64,000 bases of DNA. Origin: Streptomyces sp. DSM 15324. Its GTDB lineage: Bacteria > Actinomycetota > Actinomycetes > Streptomycetales > Streptomycetaceae. Within the stretch, counting starts at the first letter, position 1; each line of letters begins with the position of its first letter. Below, piece after piece: positions 32,822 to 40,437 of the stretch. Location of the stretch: the NCBI RefSeq assembly GCF_001514285.1, contig NZ_KQ949027.1:393956-457955 (forward strand), written 5' to 3'. The notes beneath the pieces are model-generated. The model ran no database searches and was not told the DNA's origin. It saw only the letters and a list, made by a program, of their open reading frames with translations. The translations under genes and the position numbers were made by a program.

Positions 32822-34744
32822 TCAGTGGGACGGTTGCCCGGCCTGGGTGGACTGGGGAGTCAGGACACGCCGGGTGGTGGTCTCCGTGTCATCTCCGGAG
32901 AACAGGTCGAGCTGAGGCGTCTGACGGATCGGGATCTCCTTGACGGCGCCGGCCAGTGGCCTCTTGTCCGCGTACGGGTGGACGCCCAGCATTCCGTGGC
33001 CGCCGTGACGGCGCCGGCGGCTCTGGCTCCGGCCCAGCACCGCCGAGAACAGGATGAGCAGCAGCATGCCCGTCCAGAGCAGCGTCATGGGGCTGGCGTA
33101 GTGCCGGAACCTGACCCAAAAGGAACTGGTGTCGTGCCAGGCGAACGTCTGGTTCTGCTTGACGGTGACGCCACCGTGGGCGCGCGTGGTGTCCACGGCG
33201 CTGGGGCCGACCCCCGAGATGACGTTGTACGAGACGAGGGAGTCGTCGACCGTCCCGACGAGACTGATCCCGTGGTTGGTGCCGTCCTGGATGGTGTTGC
33301 CGCGTATCTCGCCGGTCGAGTCCCGTAGGTAGATGCCGGTGTCGGCGTTCTCGACGATGTTGCCGGTGATCGTCGCGGCGGTCACGCCGTCGCGCACCGA
33401 GATGCCCTGCCTCGACTGGCCGACGAGGCGGTTGCCGGTGATGGCCACCTTGGTGGCGTCCTTGCGCGCCACGATGCCCATGTCGCCGCCCTCGACCCGG
33501 TTGTTCTGCACGCCCACGTCCGTGCCGCCGAAGATCTCGATCCCGTAGTGGCCGTTGTCCTTGGCGGTGCTGTCGGACACGGAGTTGGAGCCGTAACTGC
33601 TGATGGACTCGCCCGAGGCCGAGGGACCGTCGGCGAGCGGCCGGCCGCTGAGCGTGAAGCCGTTGCCGCCGTTGCCCGAGGCCGTGGCGCCACTGATCCG
33701 GACCTGCTCGGTGGCTCGGGCCAGCACGAAGCCGTCGCCGCCGTTGTCCTTGGAGACGGTCCGCTCGACCACCGCGTTGGTGACGAACCGGTGCAGGACC
33801 AGGCCGTGTTCCAGGCTCTCCTGCACCGTGCTGTCGCTGATGCTGACCCCGTTGGCACCGGAGATGAACAGGCCGTACGCGTTGCCCGTGAGCGTGGAGT
33901 GCCCGATCTCGGCGGAGACGTAGGAGAGGCTGGGCACCGAGAACCGGGTGTCCGGCGTGGCCAGCGATCCCGAGGGCCGGGCCACCACGTCACCGCTGCT
34001 CGCGTCCGAGGCCGAGGGCGCCTTCGACTCCCTGATGTTGCCGGTGTCGGGGCGGTCGGTTCCGGTGAGGCTCAGCCCTCCGGTGCGGCCGCTCCAGAAG
34101 CCGAGGTCGCTCACCTTGGCGTACGTCATGGAGAACTGGCCGCCGATGGCACGGATGTAGGCCCGGCCGTCCCGCACGTCCGTGTCCGGCTTCTTCTTCT
34201 TGACGTCCCAGGCGGTGATCCGCAGGGGCGCCTGCGGGGTGCCCTCCAGGGTGAGCCGGCCGCCGAAGGACACGATGCTGACGAAGCCCCTGTTGCTGCT
34301 GGCCATCCGCAGGGTGAGTCCGCCGGGGTTGGACAGCTTCAGCTTGGCGCCGGCGTTGAGATAGAGGTTCTCGGTCAGCAGATACGAACCGTCCTGCTCG
34401 CGGACGAAGGTCTGCGGGGCCAGTTCGAGCAGGTCGGAGATGGTGTAGGCGTTGCTGCGCTGGGTCAGGACCAGGGTGTAGCCGCTGCCGGTGTCCAGTC
34501 GGTACGGGGCCTTCCACTGCCCGCCCTTGAGGGGGGCGACGGCGGCCACCGCGCGGACCTGGTCGAGGCGGTGGTCCTCCGCGGCCACGAGCGCGGTCTC
34601 GTTCTCCGCGTCCGTGGCGTTGACCTGGGGCTTGTCGTCTCCGTCGGCGGCCGGGGCGCCTGGGGCGGAGACGAGGAGCGCACCGGCGGCGAGGGCCAGC
34701 ACCACGGCTCCGCGCAGGCCCGCCGAGAGGTGATGACGGGTCAT
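32822..34744 (-). CDS. Right-handed beta-helix protein with C-terminal membrane anchor
   Basis: A 640-aa protein, translationally coupled to the GT2 synthase gene (4-bp overlap). A signal peptide (AVVLALAAGALLVSAPGAPA) leads to a long parallel beta-helix with NosD/AlgG-like repeats: NAYGLFISGANGVSISDSTV, NGHYGIEIFGGTDVGVQNNR, ADTGIYLRDSTGEIRGNTIQ and HGISLVGTVDDSLVSYNVIS. A transmembrane helix (MTLLWTGMLLLILFSAVLG) at about 555-575 is followed by a basic cytosolic tail of about 65 residues. The helix would face outwards next to the synthase pore. The fold suits an epimerase, lyase or polymer-guiding protein; the AlgG signature D-P-H-D is absent. Confidence 0.85.
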   Translation of the reverse strand: MTRHHLSAGLRGAVVLALAAGALLVSAPGAPAADGDDKPQVNATDAENETALVAAEDHRLDQVRAVAAVAPLKGGQWKAPYRLDTGSGYTLVLTQRSNAYTISDLLELAPQTFVREQDGSYLLTENLYLNAGAKLKLSNPGGLTLRMASSNRGFVSIVSFGGRLTLEGTPQAPLRITAWDVKKKKPDTDVRDGRAYIRAIGGQFSMTYAKVSDLGFWSGRTGGLSLTGTDRPDTGNIRESKAPSASDASSGDVVARPSGSLATPDTRFSVPSLSYVSAEIGHSTLTGNAYGLFISGANGVSISDSTVQESLEHGLVLHRFVTNAVVERTVSKDNGGDGFVLARATEQVRISGATASGNGGNGFTLSGRPLADGPSASGESISSYGSNSVSDSTAKDNGHYGIEIFGGTDVGVQNNRVEGGDMGIVARKDATKVAITGNRLVGQSRQGISVRDGVTAATITGNIVENADTGIYLRDSTGEIRGNTIQDGTNHGISLVGTVDDSLVSYNVISGVGPSAVDTTRAHGGVTVKQNQTFAWHDTSSFWVRFRHYASPMTLLWTGMLLLILFSAVLGRSQSRRRRHGGHGMLGVHPYADKRPLAGAVKEIPIRQTPQLDLFSGDDTETTTRRVLTPQSTQAGQPSH

Positions 34745-36033
34745 GACTGGGACACCTCCTGCCACGAGGCCGTGGCGGTCCGGGCCGCGCCGCCGAGGGA
34801 CGCCGAGTCCTGTCCCTCGCCACCGACGCTGTCGCTGGTACGGGTCAGCCAGCCCTGCTTGTTCATGGTGACGAAGGCGTACAGCTTGATCGGCAACGAG
34901 ATCATGATGACGACGAGGGCCAGCACCGGCAGCAGCAGAACCTCCTGCGGGTGTCTGCGCAGATGGGAGTAGCCACGGATACCGCGCCCCACGAGCAGCC
35001 AGATCAGCACGAGGACGATGCCCCGGCCGGTCAGCTCCAGACGGCTGAAGATCAGATACCCGAGCGCCATGCCCATCGTCACCGGCGTCAGCAGGATCTG
35101 CAGCACGGTGATCTTGGTGACCAGGGGGACCCGCCAGAGCCAGCCCTTGTACGCGGCGGTCAGATAGCAGCGGTAGGAGTTCCGGCTCCAGCGCACCCGC
35201 TGCTTGACGAAGGCGCGGAAGGAGGAGGGGAACATGGAGATCGCCCGCGCGGAGGACTGGTGCACGGTCTGATAGCCGGACGCCAGCACCAGCCAGGTCA
35301 GCCGTCCGTCGTCGCCGGCGACGCAGCGCCGGCCCAGGAAGAACTCGTTCTCCAGGTTGTCGAGGACGGGCTCGATCGCGGCCCGCCGATAGGCCGCCGT
35401 ACGACCGGACAGGCAGGCCACGGCACCGGCGCGGCCCATGGCCGGGACGTAGTCGTAGTAGCGGAGGTTGACCAGCCAGTCGGCGATGCGCCGCCAGATG
35501 CTGGTCGTGCGCTGGTAGACGTTCTGCTGGGTGCCGACGCCGCCGACCGCGGGGTCGACGAACGGCATCTGTACGGCGGCCAGAAGCCCCGGCTCCCAGC
35601 GGGTGTCCGAGTCCACCAGCACCACGAGCTCGCTCGTCGCGGCGCGGATGCCCACACCCAGCGCCGACCGCTTGCCGCGGTGCTCGAACGCCAGCACCCG
35701 GACCCGGGGATCCTGCACCAGCGCCAGGCGGCGCAGGACCTCGGTGTCCTCCACGTCCGGGACGATGATGACCTCGGTCGGGTCCTGGGCGAGCCAGGTG
35801 TGCAGGCAGTCCACCAGGATGTCCGCGTCCTCGCGGTACGCCGGGACCACCACGGACACCGTGGTCCGGTAGTTGTTCACCACGGGCTTGGCGAACCGGG
35901 AGAGCACCGCCCGGTAGAGCCACAGCCCCCAGACGAACGCTCCGGCGATGCCCAGCGGCATCACCTCACGCCATGACGTCTCGGCGGTCACCGTGACTAC
36001 CCATGACCAGAAATCGTCGAAGAAGCTCGACAC
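34741..36033 (-). CDS. Processive family-2 glycosyltransferase (hyaluronan/NodC/Alg8-like)
   Basis: A 430-aa membrane synthase from GTG 36033 (GGGGGG site ten bases upstream; a TTG at 36066 is less likely). One N-terminal transmembrane helix (PLGIAGAFVWGLWLYRAVLS) precedes the GT-A domain: VSVVVPAYREDADILVDCLH, D-x-D in LVVLVDSDTRWEPG, an acceptor GDDGRLT and the processive signature QRVRW in AFVKQRVRWSRNSYR. Three or four C-terminal helices form the export channel. It lacks a PilZ domain. With UDP-glucose dehydrogenase downstream, a polymer containing glucuronate is the best guess. First gene of the leftward operon. Confidence 0.9.
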   Translation of the reverse strand: MSSFFDDFWSWVVTVTAETSWREVMPLGIAGAFVWGLWLYRAVLSRFAKPVVNNYRTTVSVVVPAYREDADILVDCLHTWLAQDPTEVIIVPDVEDTEVLRRLALVQDPRVRVLAFEHRGKRSALGVGIRAATSELVVLVDSDTRWEPGLLAAVQMPFVDPAVGGVGTQQNVYQRTTSIWRRIADWLVNLRYYDYVPAMGRAGAVACLSGRTAAYRRAAIEPVLDNLENEFFLGRRCVAGDDGRLTWLVLASGYQTVHQSSARAISMFPSSFRAFVKQRVRWSRNSYRCYLTAAYKGWLWRVPLVTKITVLQILLTPVTMGMALGYLIFSRLELTGRGIVLVLIWLLVGRGIRGYSHLRRHPQEVLLLPVLALVVIMISLPIKLYAFVTMNKQGWLTRTSDSVGGEGQDSASLGGAARTATASWQEVSQS

Positions 36034-36497
36034 GAACTCAGACCCCCCAGCCGGAGCGATGCCCAAACATGTGGGCGAAATGTGCGACGTTCGCGCTCTA
36101 CACGGCGAAATCTAGAGCCGAGTTGATCCCTCTCGACACACGGGCAACACAGAATTCACTTGCCTCACCCATGAAGCCTCCACAAATGGGGCACACCTTG
36201 AGCGAACAGCCCGCCATCACATGGCACGCGCCGAACCGCCGACCAAATAACTGATGCACCGTCACATGTACTGCGCCGTAAGGCACTTGAGTCTATTCCG
36301 GTGGCACATCACCCCCTACCGCCACCCCTCGCGGCCAGACCTCCGGCGACCTGCACAGAAGGACATTTCATGTGATGCACATCACAAATCTTGGTGACCC
36401 GGGCTGGTGAGCGCCTGACACACACAGCTCACCAAAACGCCATTTGCGCGACGGAGTTGTGCACGAAAGCGCGCGGCAGCGAGGACTTCGGTCACGA
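36034..36497. other. AT-richer intergenic region upstream of the polysaccharide operon
   Basis: About 460 bp with base composition clearly less GC-rich than the genes around it. It should contain the operon promoter (leftward). It holds an exact CRP-type palindrome (36371-36386) and an 8+8 bp inverted repeat TGGTGAGC (36405-36412) / GCTCACCA (36427-36434). I see no convincing gene. Confidence 0.6.
36371..36386. promoter_or_regulatory. CRP/FNR-type operator
   Basis: TGTGATGCACATCACA matches the TGTGA-N6-TCACA consensus exactly (7-bp arms, 2-bp centre). Streptomyces Crp binds closely related sequences. It lies about 340 bp upstream of the GT2 start and 110 bp upstream of the reductase remnant. 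Which transcript it controls is unclear. Confidence 0.6.
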
Positions 36498-36808
36498 GAG
36501 GGCGGGCGCCGGGCGTCCGGGCGGGCCACCGACACCCTGGCCGACCCGACCGCACGCGCGCGGATCCAGCCCTGCGAGGACCTGCTGGAGAAGCACGGCG
36601 TGCCGCCCGATGAGGCCGCGCCGGCCCGGCTCCTCGCCCGGCCGGGCGGGACGGGTCCGAGCGTCGGCCCGCGCACCGCCGAACAGCTCGACTCCGCGAG
36701 CCGCGCGGTCGGGCTGGAGCCGAGCGAGGGTCTGCTGGAGGGCCTGGACGAGATCTTCTCAGGGCCGGGGCGGGCCCGGGGCCGTCCCCGGAGGCCTTCG
36801 CCTGGTAG
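36498..36808 (+). pseudogene. Decayed C-terminal copy of the aldo/keto reductase
   Basis: The frame from 36498 reads EGGRRASGRATDTLADPTAR, then SVGPRTAEQLDSASRAVGLE and LLEGLDEIFSGPG. It aligns without gaps to the C-terminal ~90 residues of the intact reductase at 28967-29956, about 70% identical by eye. Near the end a frameshift moves the final S-P-E-A-F-A-W-stop into another frame (TAG 36806-36808). Nothing of the N-terminal two-thirds, including the catalytic tetrad, is present. It is inverted relative to the intact gene and lies on the opposite side of the polysaccharide operon. Confidence 0.88.
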
Positions 36809-36889
36809 GTCTGGGGGCGCAAGGGCAGGGGGAACCGCGCGTCCGGCCACCGCGGGCCCGCACCTGCGGGCGACGCGCAGCCCCCGCCT

Positions 36890-36979
36890 CTACCTACCGA
36901 GCGCCGCGGCCAGGGCGACGACGACGAACATCAACACAAGCGCACCGGCCATGATCCGGTTCCGGGTCTTCGGGTCCAC
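36890..36979 (-). CDS. 29-aa single-pass membrane microprotein
   Basis: GTG 36979 starts a peptide VDPKTRNRIMAG followed by one transmembrane helix (ALVLMFVVVALAAALGR). A TAGGCT hexamer ends 6 nt before the GTG, the spacing of a leaderless start. It lies 9 bp after the stop of thpR, on the same strand. Streptomyces genomes do carry tiny transporter-associated membrane proteins near MFS genes; this may be one, but I cannot confirm the family. Confidence 0.55.
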   Translation of the reverse strand: MDPKTRNRIMAGALVLMFVVVALAAALGR

Positions 36980-36988
36980 GCATCGAGC

Positions 36989-37561
36989 CTAACCGGCCCC
37001 GCCGAGAGCCCAGCGCCCGACCGGCTCGTATCGCGGCTGCTCCCCCGGCACGCCGGACCGCGGCAGCCGGCTGCGGACCAGGACCAGGTCCCGCACGGTC
37101 CAGGTCCGCCCCCGGAAGCCGTGCAGCGTCTCGACGTACGGCTCCACGTCCACCGCGTCGCGGCTGCGGGCCAGCGTGAGGTGGGCCTTGTAGCGGCGGT
37201 GCTCCCCCATGTCCAGGCCCGCCTTGCGTGCCGCCGCCTCCGCCCGGTCGGCCAGCAGGCGCAGGGCCGGCAGGTCTCCCGCCGCCCCCGCCCACAGCGC
37301 CCGGCCGTGCCCGAACTGCCCCCCGCCCCGCACGGCCAGCTCGAAGGGCGCGCAGCGCCCGGCCGTCCGCTCCAGCCGTGCCGACAGCCGCGGTACGACG
37401 TCGTCGTCGACCTCGCCGTAGAACGCGAGCGTGAAGTGCCAGCCGTCCGGGCCGGTCCACCGCAGGCCCTCCGCGCCGGGCAGCCTGCGCAACACGCTCA
37501 CCTCGGTGGCGAGTTCATGGACGACGTCAGCCGGGGGCAGCACGGCGGCGAAGAGTCTCAT
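36989..37561 (-). CDS. thpR: RNA 2',3'-cyclic phosphodiesterase
   Basis: A 190-aa protein of the 2H phosphoesterase family. The two catalytic H-x-T motifs are HFTLAF (in DGWHFTLAFYGEVDDD) and HLTLAR (in YKAHLTLARSRD). The start MRLFAAVLPPADVVHEL is typical. It opens 2',3'-cyclic phosphates and was first known as a 2'-5' RNA ligase in tRNA processing; the physiological substrate is not settled. It is divergent from the Uma2 gene. Confidence 0.9.
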   Translation of the reverse strand: MRLFAAVLPPADVVHELATEVSVLRRLPGAEGLRWTGPDGWHFTLAFYGEVDDDVVPRLSARLERTAGRCAPFELAVRGGGQFGHGRALWAGAAGDLPALRLLADRAEAAARKAGLDMGEHRRYKAHLTLARSRDAVDVEPYVETLHGFRGRTWTVRDLVLVRSRLPRSGVPGEQPRYEPVGRWALGGAG

Positions 37562-37657
37562 GGGACCAGTCTGTCGGGCGGTGTCCCGGACACCGTGCGT
37601 ATCGTTGTACTGCGCGGCGGCACTGGTCCATCGGGGTCGCCGGGGAGGAGCGCCACC

Positions 37658-38245
37658 ATGACCGTCCTGGACGACAGGATCGAGATGGCCGAGAGCGGTG
37701 AAGAACTCACACTCGACACGATGTTCGAGTGGCTGGAGAAGATGCCCATCCCCGAGGGATACAAGACGGAGATCGTCGGGGGGAGCATCTGTATGGCGCC
37801 GCAACGGGACACCCACCGGGAGATCATCGCCGCCCTCTACGATCAGCTGCGCGCCCGGTACCCCCGCCGACGGCTGAAGTCCGACGTCCGCATCGACTAC
37901 CCCGGACACCTCAACGGATTCGCGACCGACGTCACACTGCTGGCCGAGCACGCGCAACGGGATGCCAGGGGCCGCTGGCGCTGTCAGGACGTCGAACTCG
38001 TCGCCGAGGTGATCTCCAAGGACACCGCACACAACGACTACGGGCCGAAGAAGAGCGCCTACGCCGCCGCCGAGGTGCCGGTGTACCTGATCGTCGACCC
38101 CTACAAGGGCAAGTGGTACCTGTACACCCTGCCGAAGGACGGCGAGTACCACGGTGAGGTGAGCCTCGGCTTCGGCGACGAGATCGACCTGACCGGGTCC
38201 GTCGTCGGGCTCGTCCTCAAGACCGACGAGTTCCCTCGCGACTGA
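37658..38245 (+). CDS. Uma2-family PD-(D/E)xK nuclease-like protein
   Basis: A 195-aa protein from ATG 37658 with GGGGAGGAG upstream. Uma2 features: YKTEIVGGSICMAPQRDTHR, FATDVTLLAEHAQ (Asp of the nuclease core), VELVAEVISKDTAHNDYGPK (E-V-x-S-K-D, the D/E-x-K equivalent) and KKSAYAAAEVPVYLIVDPYK. Streptomyces genomes carry many copies; their role is unknown. It ends 14 bp before the convergent MFS gene. Confidence 0.9.
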   Translation: MTVLDDRIEMAESGEELTLDTMFEWLEKMPIPEGYKTEIVGGSICMAPQRDTHREIIAALYDQLRARYPRRRLKSDVRIDYPGHLNGFATDVTLLAEHAQRDARGRWRCQDVELVAEVISKDTAHNDYGPKKSAYAAAEVPVYLIVDPYKGKWYLYTLPKDGEYHGEVSLGFGDEIDLTGSVVGLVLKTDEFPRD

Positions 38246-38259
38246 CCCAGCCGGTCCCG

Positions 38260-39627
38260 TCACCCCACGGTGGCCGGCTCCCCGCTCTTCCTCGGGACGA
38301 ACCGCACCCGGGGGTGGCCGTGGTGCCAGCCGACCGTCAGGCGCAGGTTGCCGACGCGGGCCAGGACCAGGCCGACGGTGACCGCGGCCGCCGCGGCGAT
38401 CGCGCCGCCCACCGCGAGGCCGGCGCGGACGCCGTACGCGTCGGTGATCCAGCCCGCTATGGGGGCGCCGACGGGCGAGCCGCCGAGGAACACCATCATG
38501 TAGAGGGCCATGACCCGGCCGCGCATGGCGGGGTCGGTGCCCATCTGGATACTGGTGTTGGCGGTGACGTTGATCGTCATGCCGAACATCCCGATCGGCG
38601 CCATGAGCAGGGCGAACAGCCAGAGCGAGGGGGCCGTCGCGGCGAGGATCTCCATCGCGCCGAAGAGCACCGCCGCCCCGATCATGACCCGCATCCGGGC
38701 CGTGCCGCGCCGGGCGGCGAGCAGGGCGCCGGCGAGCGAGCCGACCGCCATCAGGGTGTTGAAGAGGCTGTAGGAGCCGGCTCCGGCGTGGAAGACGTCG
38801 TCGGCGAAGGCCGAGAGGTACACGGGGAAGTTGAAGCCGAAGGTGCCGACGAACCCGACCAGGACGATCGTCCAGATCAGGTCGGGGCGGCCCGCCACGT
38901 AGTGGAGGCCCTCCCTGAGCTGGCCCTTGCCGCGGGGGGCGCGCTCGACGGCGTACAGCTCGCGGGCGCGCATCAGCAGCAGGCCCGCGATGGGCGCGAC
39001 GAACGACAGGCCGTTGAAGAGGAAGGCCCAGCCGGTGCCGACGCCGGTGATCATCAGGCCGGCGACGGCGGGGCCGACCAGCCGGGCCGACTGGAAGTTC
39101 GCCGAGTTCAGGCTGACCGCGTTCTGGAGCTGGCCGGGGCCGACCATCTCGGAGACGAAGGACTGGCGGGCCGGGTTGTCGACGACGGTGGCGAGGCCGA
39201 CGGCGAAGGCGGCGAGGTAGACGTGCCAGACCTGGACGTGGCCGGAGAGGGTGAGCGCGGCGAGTGCGATGCCGGTGACGGCCATCGCGGACTGGGTGAC
39301 CAGCAGCGTGCGGCGCCTCGGCAGGCGGTCGACGAGGACCCCGCCGTAGAGGCCGAGGAACAGCATCGGCAGGAACTGCAGGGCCGTGGTGACGCCGACG
39401 GCGGTGGCGGAGCCGGTGAGGCTCAGGACCAGCCAGTCCTGTGCGATCCGCTGCATCCAGGTGCCGATGTTCGAGACGACCTGGCCGGCGAAGAACAGGC
39501 GGTAGTTCCTGACCCTCAGCGAGCTGAACATCGAGGATCCGGTCGCAGGGGCGGGGGTGTCGGGGGCGGGCTGGGGGTTGGGGGTGGTCGGTGCGGGGGC
39601 GGAGTCTGCTCCGGGTCCCGTACTCAA
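38260..39627 (-). CDS. MFS transporter (EntS-like exporter)
   Basis: A 455-aa, 12-helix permease. TTG 39627 is taken as the start because GAGGAGG lies nine bases before it; a TTG at 39645 would place the ribosome site inside the gene. After a Pro/Ala-rich N-terminus the sequence FSSLRVRNYRLFFAGQVVSN and QRIAQDWLVLSLTGSATAVG is typical of the EntS/MefA-like MFS branch. It contains GGVLVDRLPRRRTLL (loop 2-3 motif) and VDNPARQSFVSEMVG. It probably exports drugs or siderophore-like compounds. The MarR gene directly upstream, 28 bp away on the same strand, likely regulates it. Confidence 0.88.
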   Translation of the reverse strand: MSTGPGADSAPAPTTPNPQPAPDTPAPATGSSMFSSLRVRNYRLFFAGQVVSNIGTWMQRIAQDWLVLSLTGSATAVGVTTALQFLPMLFLGLYGGVLVDRLPRRRTLLVTQSAMAVTGIALAALTLSGHVQVWHVYLAAFAVGLATVVDNPARQSFVSEMVGPGQLQNAVSLNSANFQSARLVGPAVAGLMITGVGTGWAFLFNGLSFVAPIAGLLLMRARELYAVERAPRGKGQLREGLHYVAGRPDLIWTIVLVGFVGTFGFNFPVYLSAFADDVFHAGAGSYSLFNTLMAVGSLAGALLAARRGTARMRVMIGAAVLFGAMEILAATAPSLWLFALLMAPIGMFGMTINVTANTSIQMGTDPAMRGRVMALYMMVFLGGSPVGAPIAGWITDAYGVRAGLAVGGAIAAAAAVTVGLVLARVGNLRLTVGWHHGHPRVRFVPRKSGEPATVG

Positions 39628-39655
39628 CAGGGTTCGCCTCCTCAACTACTGCGCG

Positions 39656-40093
39656 TTACAGGTGTGCGAGCTTCTCCAGCACGGGGGCGGCGGCGCGCAG
39701 TTTCGCCCACTCGTCCTCGTCGAGACCGTCGACCAGGGTGGCCAGGAAGGCGTTCCGCTTGCGGCGGCTCTCCTCGAGCATGGTCTCGGCCTGCTCGGTC
39801 CGGGTGACGACCTTCTGGCGCCGGTCCTCGGGGTGCGGCTCCAGCCGGACCAGGCCCTTGGCCTCCAGCAGCGCCACGATGCGGGTCATCGAGGGCGGCT
39901 GGACGTGTTCCTTGCGGGCGAGTTCGCCCGGGGTGGCGCTGCCGCAGAGCGAGAGGGTGCCGAGCACCGACATCTCGGTGGGGCTCAGCGACTCGTCGAC
40001 CCGCTGGTGTTTGAGCCGGCGGGAGAGCCGCATCACTGCGGACCGGAGCGAGTTCACGGCGGCCACGTCGTCGCCATGGGTGAGGTCAGGCAT
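39656..40093 (-). CDS. MarR-family regulator
   Basis: A 145-aa winged-helix repressor. The start ATG 40093 has TACGCT six nt upstream and no ribosome site, so the mRNA is probably leaderless. The wHTH reads MSVLGTLSLCGSATPGELAR ... PPSMTRIVALLEAKGLVRLE, followed by the wing PHPEDRRQKVVTRTEQA. Dimerisation helices flank it. An inverted repeat over its own -10 region suggests autoregulation together with the downstream MFS exporter. Confidence 0.9.
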   Translation of the reverse strand: MPDLTHGDDVAAVNSLRSAVMRLSRRLKHQRVDESLSPTEMSVLGTLSLCGSATPGELARKEHVQPPSMTRIVALLEAKGLVRLEPHPEDRRQKVVTRTEQAETMLEESRRKRNAFLATLVDGLDEDEWAKLRAAAPVLEKLAHL

Positions 40094-40096
40094 CTC

Positions 40097-40124
40097 TTTA
40101 GCGTAACTCATTACTCTGGCTAAA
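40097..40124. promoter_or_regulatory. MarR operator/promoter
   Basis: Outer arms TTTAGC (40097-40102) and GCTAAA (40119-40124) enclose GTAA-CTCA-TTAC (40103-40114). The inner repeat overlaps the presumed -10 of the MarR gene. It is an AT-rich island in GC-rich surroundings. Confidence 0.55.
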
Positions 40125-40244
40125 CAAGCTGGGGCGCGCCAGGATTCCCGTGACCCTGGCCACGGAAACCGCTTCGTCACTCGAACGAGTGAGACGCGCG
40201 GGGAAAGTCACTGACGAACGGCACGGTGCGGCGACCCTCGACTC

Positions 40245-40427
40245 ATGGGGACCACTGTGCTCAGCCTGCGGATAGACGAGGAGCTGCTCGAACGGCTCCG
40301 ACAGCACGCCGCCAAACGCGGAATGAGCGTCCAGGACTATGTCGTCCAGACGCTCATTCGCGATGACTTCGACCAGCGCTTCCAGTCGGCCGTCGAGGAG
40401 ACCGAGAAGTTCTACGGGCTCACCTGA
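40245..40427 (+). CDS. Ribbon-helix-helix (CopG/ParD-like) small protein
   Basis: A 60-aa protein. TTVLSLRIDEELLERLRQHA gives the beta-strand and first helix, and KRGMSVQDYVVQTLIRDDF the second helix of an RHH DNA-binding fold; the acidic tail follows. Such proteins are usually antitoxins, but the next gene is a convergent permease and no toxin ORF overlaps it. No ribosome site is visible before ATG 40245. A solitary antitoxin or a small transcription factor are both possible. Confidence 0.72.
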   Translation: MGTTVLSLRIDEELLERLRQHAAKRGMSVQDYVVQTLIRDDFDQRFQSAVEETEKFYGLT

Positions 40428-40437
40428 GCCGCCCCGG

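Noticed and set aside
32822..34744. AlgG-type mannuronan C5-epimerase assignment for the beta-helix protein
   Set aside because: The D-P-H-D signature is missing, so only the fold is claimed.
36098..36286. Minus-strand 62-codon ORF with CPICGG and further cysteines and a TTA codon
   Set aside because: Third-position GC is low for this genome, no ribosome site, and it lies across the presumed promoter of the GT2 operon. Treated as chance.
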